64,000 bases of DNA from Thraustochytrium sp. TN22 (Eukaryota > Sar > Bigyra > Thraustochytrida > Thraustochytriidae): the NCBI GenBank assembly GCA_013306675.1, contig JABLUY010000092.1, positions 1 through 64,000 of the forward strand, read 5' to 3'. Positions 1 through 8,393 of this stretch are shown here, one piece after another. Position 1 is the stretch's first letter, and every line of letters starts with the position of its first letter. The notes under the pieces are model-generated. The model was not told the DNA's origin. It saw only the letters and a program-made list of their open reading frames with translations, and searched no databases. Made by a program: the position numbers and the translations under genes.

Positions 1-1
1 T

Positions 2-64
2 CGGCGTGACTACTACGAGGAGGAGGGGTTTCTGAAGGAGCTCATTCGTCGTTGCCTGAGCTGA
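2..64 (+). CDS. 3' end of an unidentified gene (partial)
   Basis: The window opens inside a short open frame that reads RRDYYEEEGFLKELIRRCL-S and then meets a TGA at 62-64. The acidic-to-basic, helix-prone sequence looks like a genuine protein C-terminus rather than random GC-rich translation. Only 20 residues are visible, so no family can be named. The rest of the gene would lie to the left of the window. It could also be chance. Confidence 0.3.
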   Translation, partial: RRDYYEEEGFLKELIRRCLS

Positions 65-1083
65 GCTGTGTGCGGTACAAGCTCAGCTGAAACGGCTCAA
101 ATTATGTTGTCTTTGTTTGATCTCTGCCTTTGAGCTCGAGCTTGACTTGAGGGCTCGGAAGCATTGCGCGACGTGCGTAGCGCACTGTTAAAGATCTGTG
201 TCTGTGCCACATGCTGGCTCGGGCGCCGCGCAGTCCCCTGGGCGTATCCTACCTTTTGGCGTAGCTTCTGGGCTTGCATGGAAGAAGGTGCTTCGACTGG
301 AGTATCAAGCGCTACTGACAATGGCTCGGCCTAGCTAGAGTCGCCCGCCAAAAACCAACCGAGTTTGTCTGGGGGCGCCGACAAGCGGCAGACCTGCAAA
401 CGCGTGGCGCCGAGACGGAGGTTGGTTACACACGGGTCGGTTGTGCAGCAGGAAGGAAAGGGCGGCCGGCGCGTGGGCGACTGGACGCGGTCCCTTCTCT
501 AAGTTAGGCCTAGGCTATCTCCTTTGTTTGTTTGTCGTTCTCGTTTCTTCTTCGTGCTGTCCGGCGGCCTCGCCCCTCAGTCACCATCCTAGACGTTCCT
601 CGCGGCATCGTGCGCCGACCAGTCTCGGCAGGTCGAGAGCATCAATCTAACGTAGCGCTGCCGTGCTCTGACGCGTCTCCGCCATTGCAGGCGCACGCTG
701 CAGAACAGCGCACGACGCCTGACGCGAACCTTTGGCAGGGCTCGAATTGCCTCAGCCGCGCGGCGCCTTGACGTCGCCTTGACCGACGCACTGGCACCTA
801 ACGGCCTCCAAGTTGTTGGCGCACGGCACACGCGCGCCGCTGATGGCCGATGCGCCGGATACGGCGGCTCATCAATGTCATCAGGCTGCGGCGCACTGGC
901 GAAGGCCACGAACGCGAGGCGTGCATTCGCTTGGCTCGGCTCGGCTCGGCTCGGCTTGGCTTGCTCGGCAGCGCCCGACAGCGCGCCTCTCACGGGTCGC
1001 GCGCAGCCCCGGAGGCCGCCAGCCGTCGCCTTTTCGTCACCAGGTCTGCGGCAAAGCGGATACGAGAGCCCAGTGCAGGCAAG
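65..1083. other. Spacer upstream of the ABC transporter
   Basis: No convincing gene. The overlapping open frames have no recognisable domain and antisense frames stay open because of the base composition. It holds a CTAGCTAG word at 331-338 and a pentanucleotide GGCTC run at about 931-966, roughly 120-150 bp before the transporter start, where a promoter would be expected. Confidence 0.6.
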
Positions 1084-2955
1084 ATGTGGCTCGTGGCGGA
1101 GCTGTACGCGGCGGAGGCGCGGCGGCTGGTCGGGTGGCCAGCGTCCGAGGCGGCGTCCGAGGAGGCGCGGCGGGTGCTGCTGACGAGCGTGAACCAGACT
1201 CTGGTGAACGATGCGCGAAGCAAGGGCGAGGGCGCGACGCAGCTCGTGGACGTGCCGGTGCCGAGGCTGCTGCTGTCCATGTCGCCGCTGCTGCTGGCGT
1301 GCGCGGTCTCGTACATGCTGCGGTTGAACCTGGTGTCGGATATCGTGGTGTCGTCGGCGCGGACCTTTGTGCAGCTGAGCGTGGTGGGCTTTATCCTGGT
1401 GCCCATTTTCCAGGCGGGCGCGGAGCACTGGTACGTGGTGGCGGCGTACGTCTTCTTCATGTGCCTGCTGGCGGCGCGCGAGGCGGCCACGCGCCCCAAG
1501 TACAGCTTCCGCGGGCAGTTCCTGTGCGTGCTGCTGTCGATCCTGGCCAACGTCGGCTTGGTGTCCGCCTTCGCGTTCGCCGTCATCATCCGGCCTACGC
1601 CCGTGTATGACCCGCAATACGTGATCCCCATCTGCGGCATGCTGCTGGGCAACTCCATCAACGGCATCGCGCTCTCGTTGAACGCTTTGCTGACAAGCTT
1701 CGCGGAGCAGCAGGCCGAGCTGGAGCTCCTGCTCTGCTTCGGAGGCACCAAGTACGAGGCGAGCGCGCGCCTGCTGCGCGAGGCGGTGCGCACCGGCACC
1801 ATGCCGACGCTCAACAGCATGGCGGTCATCGGGCTCATCTCCATCCCGGGCATGATGACCGGTCAGGTCCTGGGCGGCAGTCCGCCGCAGGAGGCGGCGC
1901 GCTACCAGATGCTCATCATGTACCTCATCGCCATTTGCGGCTTCGGCAGCATCCTGTCCATCGACTGGGTGGCTCTCCTGGTCGCCTTCGACGGCGACCA
2001 CCGCCTGCGCAGCGAGCGCTTCACGAAGCGCAGCGGACCGCGCCAGACGCTCGTCGGCTCGGTGCGCGCCTGCTGCTGCGTACCGGTTCGCTTCCTGCTC
2101 TGCCGCCTCTGGCCGACGCGCGTCGAAGGCTACTCGACCATCGACCCGGCCTCTGACGCCAAGGCGGACAGCGCCGACCCGGAGGGCGGCCTGGCTGCTT
2201 CGCCGCCCCAGGTGGACCTGGCCCCGAACCGCATCAAGGTCACCGTGCTCAACCGCGCTGCGTCCACGAATGGCGTCGCAAGGGACATCCTCGAGGTGGA
2301 GCACGTGTCGCGGTCCGTCCCTCTCGAGGCCGGCAGCCGCGAGAAGCGCGTGCTTTTTGCGGACTTTGGCGTCGCGCTGCGCGCCGGCGAGATCTGCACC
2401 GTGACCGGGCCCAGCGGCGCCGGCAAGTCGCAGTTCCTGCGCCTCGTCGCCGGCCTTGTGCCGCTCGACCGCGGCGACATGCTCCTGAACAAGCAGCGCC
2501 GCAGCGAGATCGCCGACATGACGGTCTGGCGCCAAAAGGTGCGCTACGTGACCCAGTACAAGATCTCCTCGCCTGGCACGCCGACCGACTTCATCCAGCA
2601 GATTGCCGACCTCAACGTCAACCGCGCCTCCGCCGACGCGCCCTCCGCCGCCGACATGACGGCCGAGACGCGTCGCCTCATCGCCGACTGGGGAATGAGC
2701 GGCTCCAGCGTCGACAAGGAGTGGAAGGAGCTCTCTGGCGGCGAGGCGCAGCGCGTCATTGTCGCGCTCGCGCTCGCCTCGCGGCCCGAGGTACTGCTCC
2801 TGGACGAGAGCACCTCGGCGCTTGACCTCAACACCAAGCTGCGCGTCGAGAAGAGCGTTGAGGCTTTTGCGCGCGACCACGGCGCCGCCGTGCTCTGGAT
2901 CACGCACGACGACGACCAGATCTCGCGGATTGAGTCTGCCCTCGCCTCTACATGA
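1084..2955 (+). CDS. Fused UPF0014/ALS3-FetB-type permease and ABC ATPase
   Basis: 623 residues. The N-terminal half (about residues 55-335) is a UPF0014 permease like bacterial FetB and plant ALS3/STAR2, with several hydrophobic helices and the family stretch around GNSINGIALSLN. The C-terminal part (about 400-620) is a full ABC ATPase: Walker A GPSGAGKS near residue 442, signature LSGGEAQR near 550, Walker B VLLLDE near 570 and a switch His in ITHDDD near 606. In bacteria FetA (ATPase) and FetB (permease) are separate, and so are plant STAR1 and STAR2; here they form one half-transporter that presumably dimerises. Family roles are iron export/homeostasis and aluminium tolerance via UDP-glucose or metal handling, so the substrate is unknown. 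The start at 1084 is chosen because the upstream in-frame sequence back to 850 is low-complexity Ala/Arg/Gly; the chosen Met directly precedes the conserved amphipathic N-terminus. Confidence 0.88.
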   Translation: MWLVAELYAAEARRLVGWPASEAASEEARRVLLTSVNQTLVNDARSKGEGATQLVDVPVPRLLLSMSPLLLACAVSYMLRLNLVSDIVVSSARTFVQLSVVGFILVPIFQAGAEHWYVVAAYVFFMCLLAAREAATRPKYSFRGQFLCVLLSILANVGLVSAFAFAVIIRPTPVYDPQYVIPICGMLLGNSINGIALSLNALLTSFAEQQAELELLLCFGGTKYEASARLLREAVRTGTMPTLNSMAVIGLISIPGMMTGQVLGGSPPQEAARYQMLIMYLIAICGFGSILSIDWVALLVAFDGDHRLRSERFTKRSGPRQTLVGSVRACCCVPVRFLLCRLWPTRVEGYSTIDPASDAKADSADPEGGLAASPPQVDLAPNRIKVTVLNRAASTNGVARDILEVEHVSRSVPLEAGSREKRVLFADFGVALRAGEICTVTGPSGAGKSQFLRLVAGLVPLDRGDMLLNKQRRSEIADMTVWRQKVRYVTQYKISSPGTPTDFIQQIADLNVNRASADAPSAADMTAETRRLIADWGMSGSSVDKEWKELSGGEAQRVIVALALASRPEVLLLDESTSALDLNTKLRVEKSVEAFARDHGAAVLWITHDDDQISRIESALAST

Positions 2956-3471
2956 CGAGCGAGGCAGCCTGGCGTCCTCAAAGCGGCGAGCACCTCCCGC
3001 CTCATTCTTCATTTTCCAAAGTAGTTCTGTAGTAAGGTAATCTGTCTGTCTTGTTCTTCCTGCGGGGCCCTTGCGTCGACAACGAGTGGAGTGGAACGGA
3101 GCTCTCTAGAGCTAGCGGCGACGCGCGGCTCGTCATCTTCGCGCTCAATCACCCTCAAGGCCAAGCGCGTCGTGACGACGACACCTGAATTTCCACGTAC
3201 GGAGTCAGGCGGAGGCCAAGAGCTCCCGTGTCTTTCCTTCTCTTCAATCTCAAAGTTCTGGTAGGTAATGTATCGATCTTTTCCTTTTCGTATGTCATTC
3301 GCTGGAGTTGGAAACCGGCATCCTTGGACAGCTCGCTCTGTCGACGAGCCGTTCACCACACAACAACAAGAAACGCGGCTCGTTCCGACCGAATTTCCTC
3401 ACATTCTCTCTCTCTCTCTCTCTCTCTCGTTGTCTCTCCCGGAAACTGTATGCCTTGGCCGCAAAGGTACA
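2956..3471. other. Spacer between convergent genes
   Basis: No gene seen. It separates the stop of the ABC transporter from the stop of the thioredoxin-fold gene and must hold both 3' ends. A (CT)12 run lies at 3405-3428, about 45 bp beyond the stop of the minus-strand gene. Confidence 0.6.
3405..3428. repeat. (CT)n microsatellite
   Basis: Uninterrupted TC/CT dinucleotide run. Similar runs recur at 26189-26211, 33879-33914, 36594-36631 and 45723-45751, always outside coding exons. Confidence 0.95.
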
Positions 3472-4242
3472 TCAAAAGAAGCGGCGAAACAAAAACTGCG
3501 AGGCCGTCACACCAGAGCGGCCCTCCATCCACTCTTGCACGCAGTCGGTCGGGTTCCACATGACAGCGCTCCGCCCCCAGCTCGACACGCACATGCCAGT
3601 GTTGTCGAGTATCATGAGCGAAGGGAAGAAGAATTCGGCCGCGCCCAGCGACTCGCGCAGCGTCTCGCCGGTAGACTTGTCCTCGTACGCGAGCGCGTAA
3701 AAGCTCGGGTGCCGGTCCATGAAGGCGCCCATGTCGTCTTTGGAGGTGTCCTGCGACACGTAGAGCACAGCAAAGGTATCCTGATTGGCTGCAGCCACGG
3801 CTTCGAGCTGGTCGGTGAACTTGACCCCCTTGGCCAGCGGGTCCGACCCGTTGAGTCCCGTGAAAAGCACGCCGACGAGCTTCTCGCCGAGCGCCGTCTC
3901 AATGGGCACGTTGGTGCCCTGCGCGTCCACCACCGTCTTGACGCCGTACGTGAAGAGCAGGTTCGAGTACAGGTCGCCCTCCATGTACACCTCATCGCCC
4001 ACGTCCACCTCCGTCGTCAGGTCCGAGATGATGGACGACTGCGACCGCAGCACATGGAAGCGGTCCGGGGTCTCGCCTGCCTCCGCCAGCCGCGGCGCGG
4101 GCTCGCGGTCCTTGGCATCATCGCCGGCCTCTGCCTCGCGCGCCTGCGACGCGCTCGCCGCCGTCCGGGTCTGCTCGCCGCCGCGCTCCACCATGGCCAC
4201 GCCGTCCTCGCCCACGGCCTCGGCCTCGGCGTCGCCCGCCAT
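3472..4242 (-). CDS. Thioredoxin-fold protein lacking the CxxC motif (nucleoredoxin-like)
   Basis: 256 residues. The first ~60 residues are Ala/Glu-rich and disordered. From about residue 115 the sequence follows a nucleoredoxin/tryparedoxin-type thioredoxin fold: a strand (VGVLFTG), then FAVLYVSQD, then a PSLMILDNTG strand with the expected proline before it. Where active members carry WCPPC this protein reads LFTGLNGSDP with no cysteines, so disulfide reductase activity is unlikely. It may act as a binding scaffold. The ATG at 4240-4242 is the only in-frame Met before a stop upstream. The reading frame ends in a basic/aromatic tail (FLFRRFF). The gene is convergent with the ABC transporter; no partner can be inferred. 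The fold is moderately sure; the function is unknown. Confidence 0.65.
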   Translation of the reverse strand: MAGDAEAEAVGEDGVAMVERGGEQTRTAASASQAREAEAGDDAKDREPAPRLAEAGETPDRFHVLRSQSSIISDLTTEVDVGDEVYMEGDLYSNLLFTYGVKTVVDAQGTNVPIETALGEKLVGVLFTGLNGSDPLAKGVKFTDQLEAVAAANQDTFAVLYVSQDTSKDDMGAFMDRHPSFYALAYEDKSTGETLRESLGAAEFFFPSLMILDNTGMCVSSWGRSAVMWNPTDCVQEWMEGRSGVTASQFLFRRFF

Positions 4243-4245
4243 GAT

Positions 4246-4334
4246 GACGCCGACGCCGCCGTCGACGCCGCCGTCGCCGCCGCCGCCGCTCGAGCTGCCG
4301 CCGGGCCGCAGCGCTGGCGCCTGCTCCGCTGCTC

Positions 4335-4370
<36 letters not shown>
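4246..4370. repeat. GCC/GAC triplet-rich tract
   Basis: Imperfect (GCCGCC)n and (GACGCC)n stretch, with a pure GCC run at about 4336-4369. It lies immediately upstream of the minus-strand start at 4242, so it is probably in the 5' leader of that gene. Confidence 0.85.
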
Positions 4371-5079
4371 GCCGAGCGGAGGCGCAGGACTGAGCCGGGC
4401 TGCGCGGAGTGGAGCGAGAAGTCGCTTTGCGCGCTCCTCTGCGCTCAAGTTCGGGCGCAGCCTCAGGTGCTACGAGCCTCTTGCGCCGCGCAGGAGGACG
4501 GCTCGTCGCGCGGCGCTAGCCGCTCGCTGGGGGTCGTGTGCAGGGACGACCGGTCGACGGCAAGCCGTAGGTGCGCGAGCACGGTTCTGGGCTTCCGAAG
4601 TCGTCAACAGCTGAGGTTGTGCTCGCACAGGGGGCGTCTGCAACGAGATGGACGCAGAGCCGCCCGCAATGGGACGAGGGATAGCTTGATGAGTGGGGAG
4701 CTCAGGCGCGGACGTGTCGCAGGCATGGAGAGTCGCGCCCGAACTTCGCCGAATCAAGCCACGCTAAGTTGGGTTGCAAAGACCAAGACTTTCGCAACTT
4801 CCTGGGTGCATCCGCATCCATGAGCCAGATGGACGCTGGCGGGCGGGGTTCCTCTCTTCGATGGCGACGTAAAGAGGCTTGACGAGACCCGTAGATGCCG
4901 GCGCGAGAAGAAGGAGACCAGCGCTTCTCCATCCTCTCTCGTCTCGGGAACATGAGGCATGGGATGATCTTGAGCGCAAGGAGGGGGGAGCAAAGGACAA
5001 GAAGAAGGTCCCCTCGTTTTCTTCAAACTTAGCAGTGATAGTACCCGCTACCCTGGTACCACATCACCATGGCAGTATC
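4371..5079. other. Spacer between two minus-strand genes
   Basis: No gene recognised. It contains the 3' end of the first thioesterase gene (stop at 5080) and the promoter of the thioredoxin-fold gene. Short open frames on both strands show no domain. Confidence 0.55.
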
Positions 5080-6063
5080 TCACAGGCTACTCGCGGTGGC
5101 GGGCACGCGGCGCGAGGGCATGGGCTTGGCGTAGAGCACGTAGGTGGCCGTGGCGCGGACAACTGCGGTCTCCGGCATGCCGCCGTCGTCGAGCGAGTAG
5201 AACTCGGTCTCAGCGAGCAGGCGGCGGCTCGTGAGGCCAGCGCGGCGCACGGTTGTCTTGGTGAGCAAGGCCACGGCCTGGTCCGGCGCGGCGGGAAAGG
5301 CGACGGGTGTGGAGAACTCCACCTGCATGGTGCCAGCCGTGAGTCCGCCCGCGTAGCCGATGCGGGCGGCGGCCGCCATGAGCTCCGTGACGGCAGTGAA
5401 GAGCGCGCCCTCGCCCACCAGGTGCGTCCCAGCGCGGTCCGAGCCGGCCTGCGGCGACACGTAGAGCACGGCCATGACAGAGGCGCCCTCCGAGGCGCCC
5501 GTCATGTCCTCGCCCCCGGTGACCTTGAAGCTCTGCAATAGCATGCGCGGCGCGTCGACGAACTCAAAGTACATGTAGCGGCCCTCCTCCGGCACGCGGC
5601 TCGGGAGCGTGGGTGCGATCTCCGGCAGCGCGACGGGCTCCAGCTGCGGCCGCTTGCGCAGGCGCTTCTCGCACGCGAGGCCGCGCTGCCAAGGCGACTG
5701 CCGCGGCTCGCGCCCTGCCGCCGGCGCCGTGGCGATCTCCACCTTGGAGAGCGGCTTGCGCGTCGCGACGCCCTCGCTCGCGGCGTCCTCGCCGTCCTCG
5801 AGCGGCAGCAGCCGCGCCGACCCCTCTTCCTCGCCCCTCTCCACGAGCAGCCAGGTCTCCAGCGGCGTCTTGCTGAAGAAGACCGCCGTGAAGCTCGTCA
5901 CGGCCTCGCCCTCGCCCGTCAGCACCGCCATATACGCGGCGCCCAGTGCGCCGCCGTGCGCCACGCCGAGTCCGCCCTCCGCGCGCCGCGACAGCCTGAA
6001 CGCGCTGCCGTCCTCGGCCACGGACACGCGGACGTCGTCCAGCACGTACCGCTCGCGCCCCAT
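5080..6063 (-). CDS. Double-hotdog acyl-CoA thioesterase-like protein, paralogue A
   Basis: 327 residues from the Met at 6061-6063. Two hotdog-type halves can be seen. The N-terminal half carries the PaaI-like helix start AHGGALGAAY near residue 35. The C-terminal half carries THLVGEGALFTAVTEL (about 210-225) followed by strands ending in ATATYVLYAKP. Such proteins hydrolyse acyl-CoA thioesters or act as non-catalytic hotdog dimers; the substrate is not predictable. The Met at 6063 is preferred over the one at 6264 because the tandem neighbour begins with the same motif (RYVLDD) nine residues after its own Met, while the 67 upstream residues are Arg/Ala-rich. The next gene upstream is a close paralogue in the same orientation. 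No organelle-targeting peptide is obvious with this start; the longer form would give an Arg-rich presequence. Confidence 0.7.
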   Translation of the reverse strand: MGRERYVLDDVRVSVAEDGSAFRLSRRAEGGLGVAHGGALGAAYMAVLTGEGEAVTSFTAVFFSKTPLETWLLVERGEEEGSARLLPLEDGEDAASEGVATRKPLSKVEIATAPAAGREPRQSPWQRGLACEKRLRKRPQLEPVALPEIAPTLPSRVPEEGRYMYFEFVDAPRMLLQSFKVTGGEDMTGASEGASVMAVLYVSPQAGSDRAGTHLVGEGALFTAVTELMAAAARIGYAGGLTAGTMQVEFSTPVAFPAAPDQAVALLTKTTVRRAGLTSRRLLAETEFYSLDDGGMPETAVVRATATYVLYAKPMPSRRVPATASSL

Positions 6064-6484
6064 GCTGCCCGCCCGCGCCTGCCGCGCCGCGCGGCCCGAC
6101 CTCGGGCTCGTCCGACGCCGCGCGCTCCTGCGCCTTCCCTGTCTGCCGCCGCGCTCGCCTCGCATTGTGATTGCTCGCATTGCAAGGACACAGGTGGGGA
6201 CAGAGACGGCGCGGGCCAGTCCCCCCGGCGCGAGCGCACGGCGTGGCATCATGACGATCTTCACATGTCAATGCGCCTCGCTGCGCGACGCTGCGCGACG
6301 CTGCACGGTGGCCGCGAGCGGGTCGACTTGAAGAGCAGCGCGAGACCGGGGCTGCGGAGCTCGAGGAGGGCGCCGTGGAGAGTACAGAATCCTTTTCATC
6401 GACTCGCTAACTTTGACAGGAGAGGAACTTGGAGAGGAACTTGCGTGTGCATGGGAAAGGCCGCGTGGGAAGAAAGGTATGCGG
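6064..6484. other. Spacer between the two thioesterase paralogues
   Basis: 421 bp holding the 3' end of paralogue B and the promoter of paralogue A, or an N-terminal extension of A if translation starts at 6264. The sequence around 6279-6304 has short direct repeats (CTGCGCGACG). No separate gene is seen. Confidence 0.5.
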
Positions 6485-7477
6485 TCAGAGACGAGGGACT
6501 GGGTCGCCGAGGAGGACAAAGGTGGCGTCCGCGCGGACCACGGGCATCCCGGGCATGCCGTCCGAATCGAGCGAGTGGATCTCCGTGGTGGCCAGGACGC
6601 GGCGGCTCGTGAGACCCGCGCGGCGGATGGTGGTCCGCGTCAAAAGGGCGACGGAGCCCGCAGCCGGATCCGTACTGCCGCCTGCGGGCGCCGTTGTCCC
6701 CTCCGCCTCGTCCGAGAAGGCGACCGGGATCATAAAGTCGAACTGCAGTGCCCCGGTGACCAGGGCCTCGGTGAAGACGGTGTTCACCGTGGTGCCCATG
6801 ACCTCGTCGACGGCCGTCATGAGCGCGCCCTCCGCCACGAGGTGGGTGCCGCCGCGGTCCGAGCCGGCGCGCGGCGACACGTACAGCACCGCCAGCACGG
6901 TGGCCGACTGGCCGTCGGACCCTGCCTCGGGCGCCTGGAAGCCCTGGAAGAGCATGCGCGGGCCGTTGTGGAACTCAAAGTGCGAGTACCCCGCCGCGAG
7001 GCGCTCCGGCGCGATGGACCGCGCCACCACAAAGTCCGGCACGGAGAGCGGCGACAGCTCGGGCCGCTTGCCCAGGCGCCGCTCGCACGCGCGGCCGTTG
7101 CGCCAGGGCGACTGGCACGCCTCGAGGCTGGCCGCCGGGGCCGTGCGCAGCTTGACGCGCGACAGCAGCACGTCGCCACTCCACAGGCTGGCCTCGTTTC
7201 GTTCCTGCGCCACCTCGAGGCGCGCCCAGGTCTCCACGTGCAGCTTGGCCTTGAAGACCACCTCGAAGGCGGTCACCACGGCTCCGGTCGGCGGCACCAG
7301 CGCCGCGTACGTCGCGCAGATCGCGCCGCCGTGCGCGTTGCCCGGCGTGCCGCGCGCGCGCCGCGTGAAGAAGACCTCCGCGCTGCTCACCGTGTCATCT
7401 CGGCCGTCTTCGCCTTGGCGCAGCCGCAGCGTCACGCGGTCGTCGTCCAGCACGTACCGCGCCGCCGAAGCGCTCAT
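6485..7477 (-). CDS. Double-hotdog acyl-CoA thioesterase-like protein, paralogue B
   Basis: 330 residues. It is colinear with the downstream neighbour: both start with RYVLDD, share SPW(R/Q)RGLACE-type and PRML(F/L)Q segments, LAVLYVSP(R/Q)AGSDR, (V/G)EGAL(M/F)TAV, and a common RRAGLTSRR segment before the last strand. The N-terminal helix reads NAHGGAICATY, the PaaI-type HGG motif. It is therefore a tandem gene duplication of a two-hotdog protein. Paralogue B has an extra Gly/Ala/Pro-rich loop (about residues 270-283) missing in A. The predicted activity is acyl-CoA thioester hydrolysis, by family only. Its 5' end faces the DENN gene across a 0.9-kb divergent spacer. Confidence 0.72.
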   Translation of the reverse strand: MSASAARYVLDDDRVTLRLRQGEDGRDDTVSSAEVFFTRRARGTPGNAHGGAICATYAALVPPTGAVVTAFEVVFKAKLHVETWARLEVAQERNEASLWSGDVLLSRVKLRTAPAASLEACQSPWRNGRACERRLGKRPELSPLSVPDFVVARSIAPERLAAGYSHFEFHNGPRMLFQGFQAPEAGSDGQSATVLAVLYVSPRAGSDRGGTHLVAEGALMTAVDEVMGTTVNTVFTEALVTGALQFDFMIPVAFSDEAEGTTAPAGGSTDPAAGSVALLTRTTIRRAGLTSRRVLATTEIHSLDSDGMPGMPVVRADATFVLLGDPVPRL

Positions 7478-8393
7478 CGCCCCGCCGCTGCCGCCGCACG
7501 CGCGCGCCGCCAGAGCCGACCGCGCTGGCGAGGGCGAGCGGCCAATAGAGGTCTGCTTGCTTGCTCGCTTCCAAGGACCTGCTGCAGCTGCTGCAGCGAC
7601 TGCCTCACGTCGTCACTGGCACACCCGCTTGCGCGAGCAAGCAAGAAGCAGCCGCTCGCGTCGCCGGCGCGGCTCTGCGCTCTTGCTGCAGTGCTCCAGG
7701 TCCTCCGACTCGAGCGCGACCGTCGCCCGGTCTTCTGGCGCGGCGCGGTCCACGTCCGCTTGGAGAGTCAACCCATTCATTCATGAGAAGCGTGGAGAGA
7801 GACAGGGTTTGTTCGTGCGAGCACGCAGCGCGGTCGATCAGCAGCGAGTCGTCGGGGCTGCGCGCAGGCATGCACGGCTCGAAGGCGCTCTTCTTGACGA
7901 CGACAGCTGCGGAGGCCTTGAAGGACTCGGACGTGGCGCGAGTCTCTTCACCCTAGCCGGCCGAAAGTGACTGGGCACAGACTGTCAGAGGGCTCTGGCC
8001 GTCCGCGATCGTTCACCGTCCTCACGAGCGTCCTTCCTCTCGATCTCGAGCACGTCATTCAAGCGCATGCCCTGCCGTGCTGTTGGTCGTCTCTTGTCTT
8101 GTCTTGGCGTCTCGTCTAGTCTCGTCCCATCTCGTCTCGTCTCGGCCAGCCAGAAAAGCCGACCTGGCGCCTGCGTCCGGCAGCGTGCGTCCCAGGACGC
8201 ACAGCACTGCACCGCCCGCGCGCAGCGTCCAGCTGCAGGACGACGACGGGCCTCGGCGCGCCCTCGGCAAGCTCATGGGACACGATGGACATGAACACGA
8301 GGTACATGACGGCGCGGCGAGGACCCAGAGGGGGCTCAATTAAGCTCGCGGGCGCGCGGCAGACCCCGAAGCGCGGCGCGGCCGCCGCGCGCG
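7478..8393. other. Divergent promoter region, thioesterase B and DENN gene
   Basis: No gene recognised in 916 bp. It drives paralogue B to the left and the DENN protein to the right. At about 8095-8150 there is a run of TCTCGTC/TCTTGTC pentamer-like repeats, 250-300 bp before the DENN start, comparable to the pentanucleotide runs before other genes in the window. Confidence 0.55.

Noticed and set aside
589-3012. 807-codon antisense frame over the ABC transporter
   Set aside because: His/Arg/Ala-rich shadow of a well-supported coding gene on the other strand.
3268-4614. 448-codon plus-strand frame over the thioredoxin-fold gene
   Set aside because: Runs through the CT and GCC microsatellites and has no domain.
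6413-7970. Long plus-strand frames over thioesterase B
   Set aside because: The minus strand carries the conserved protein; plus frames are Arg/Ser/Ala-rich noise.
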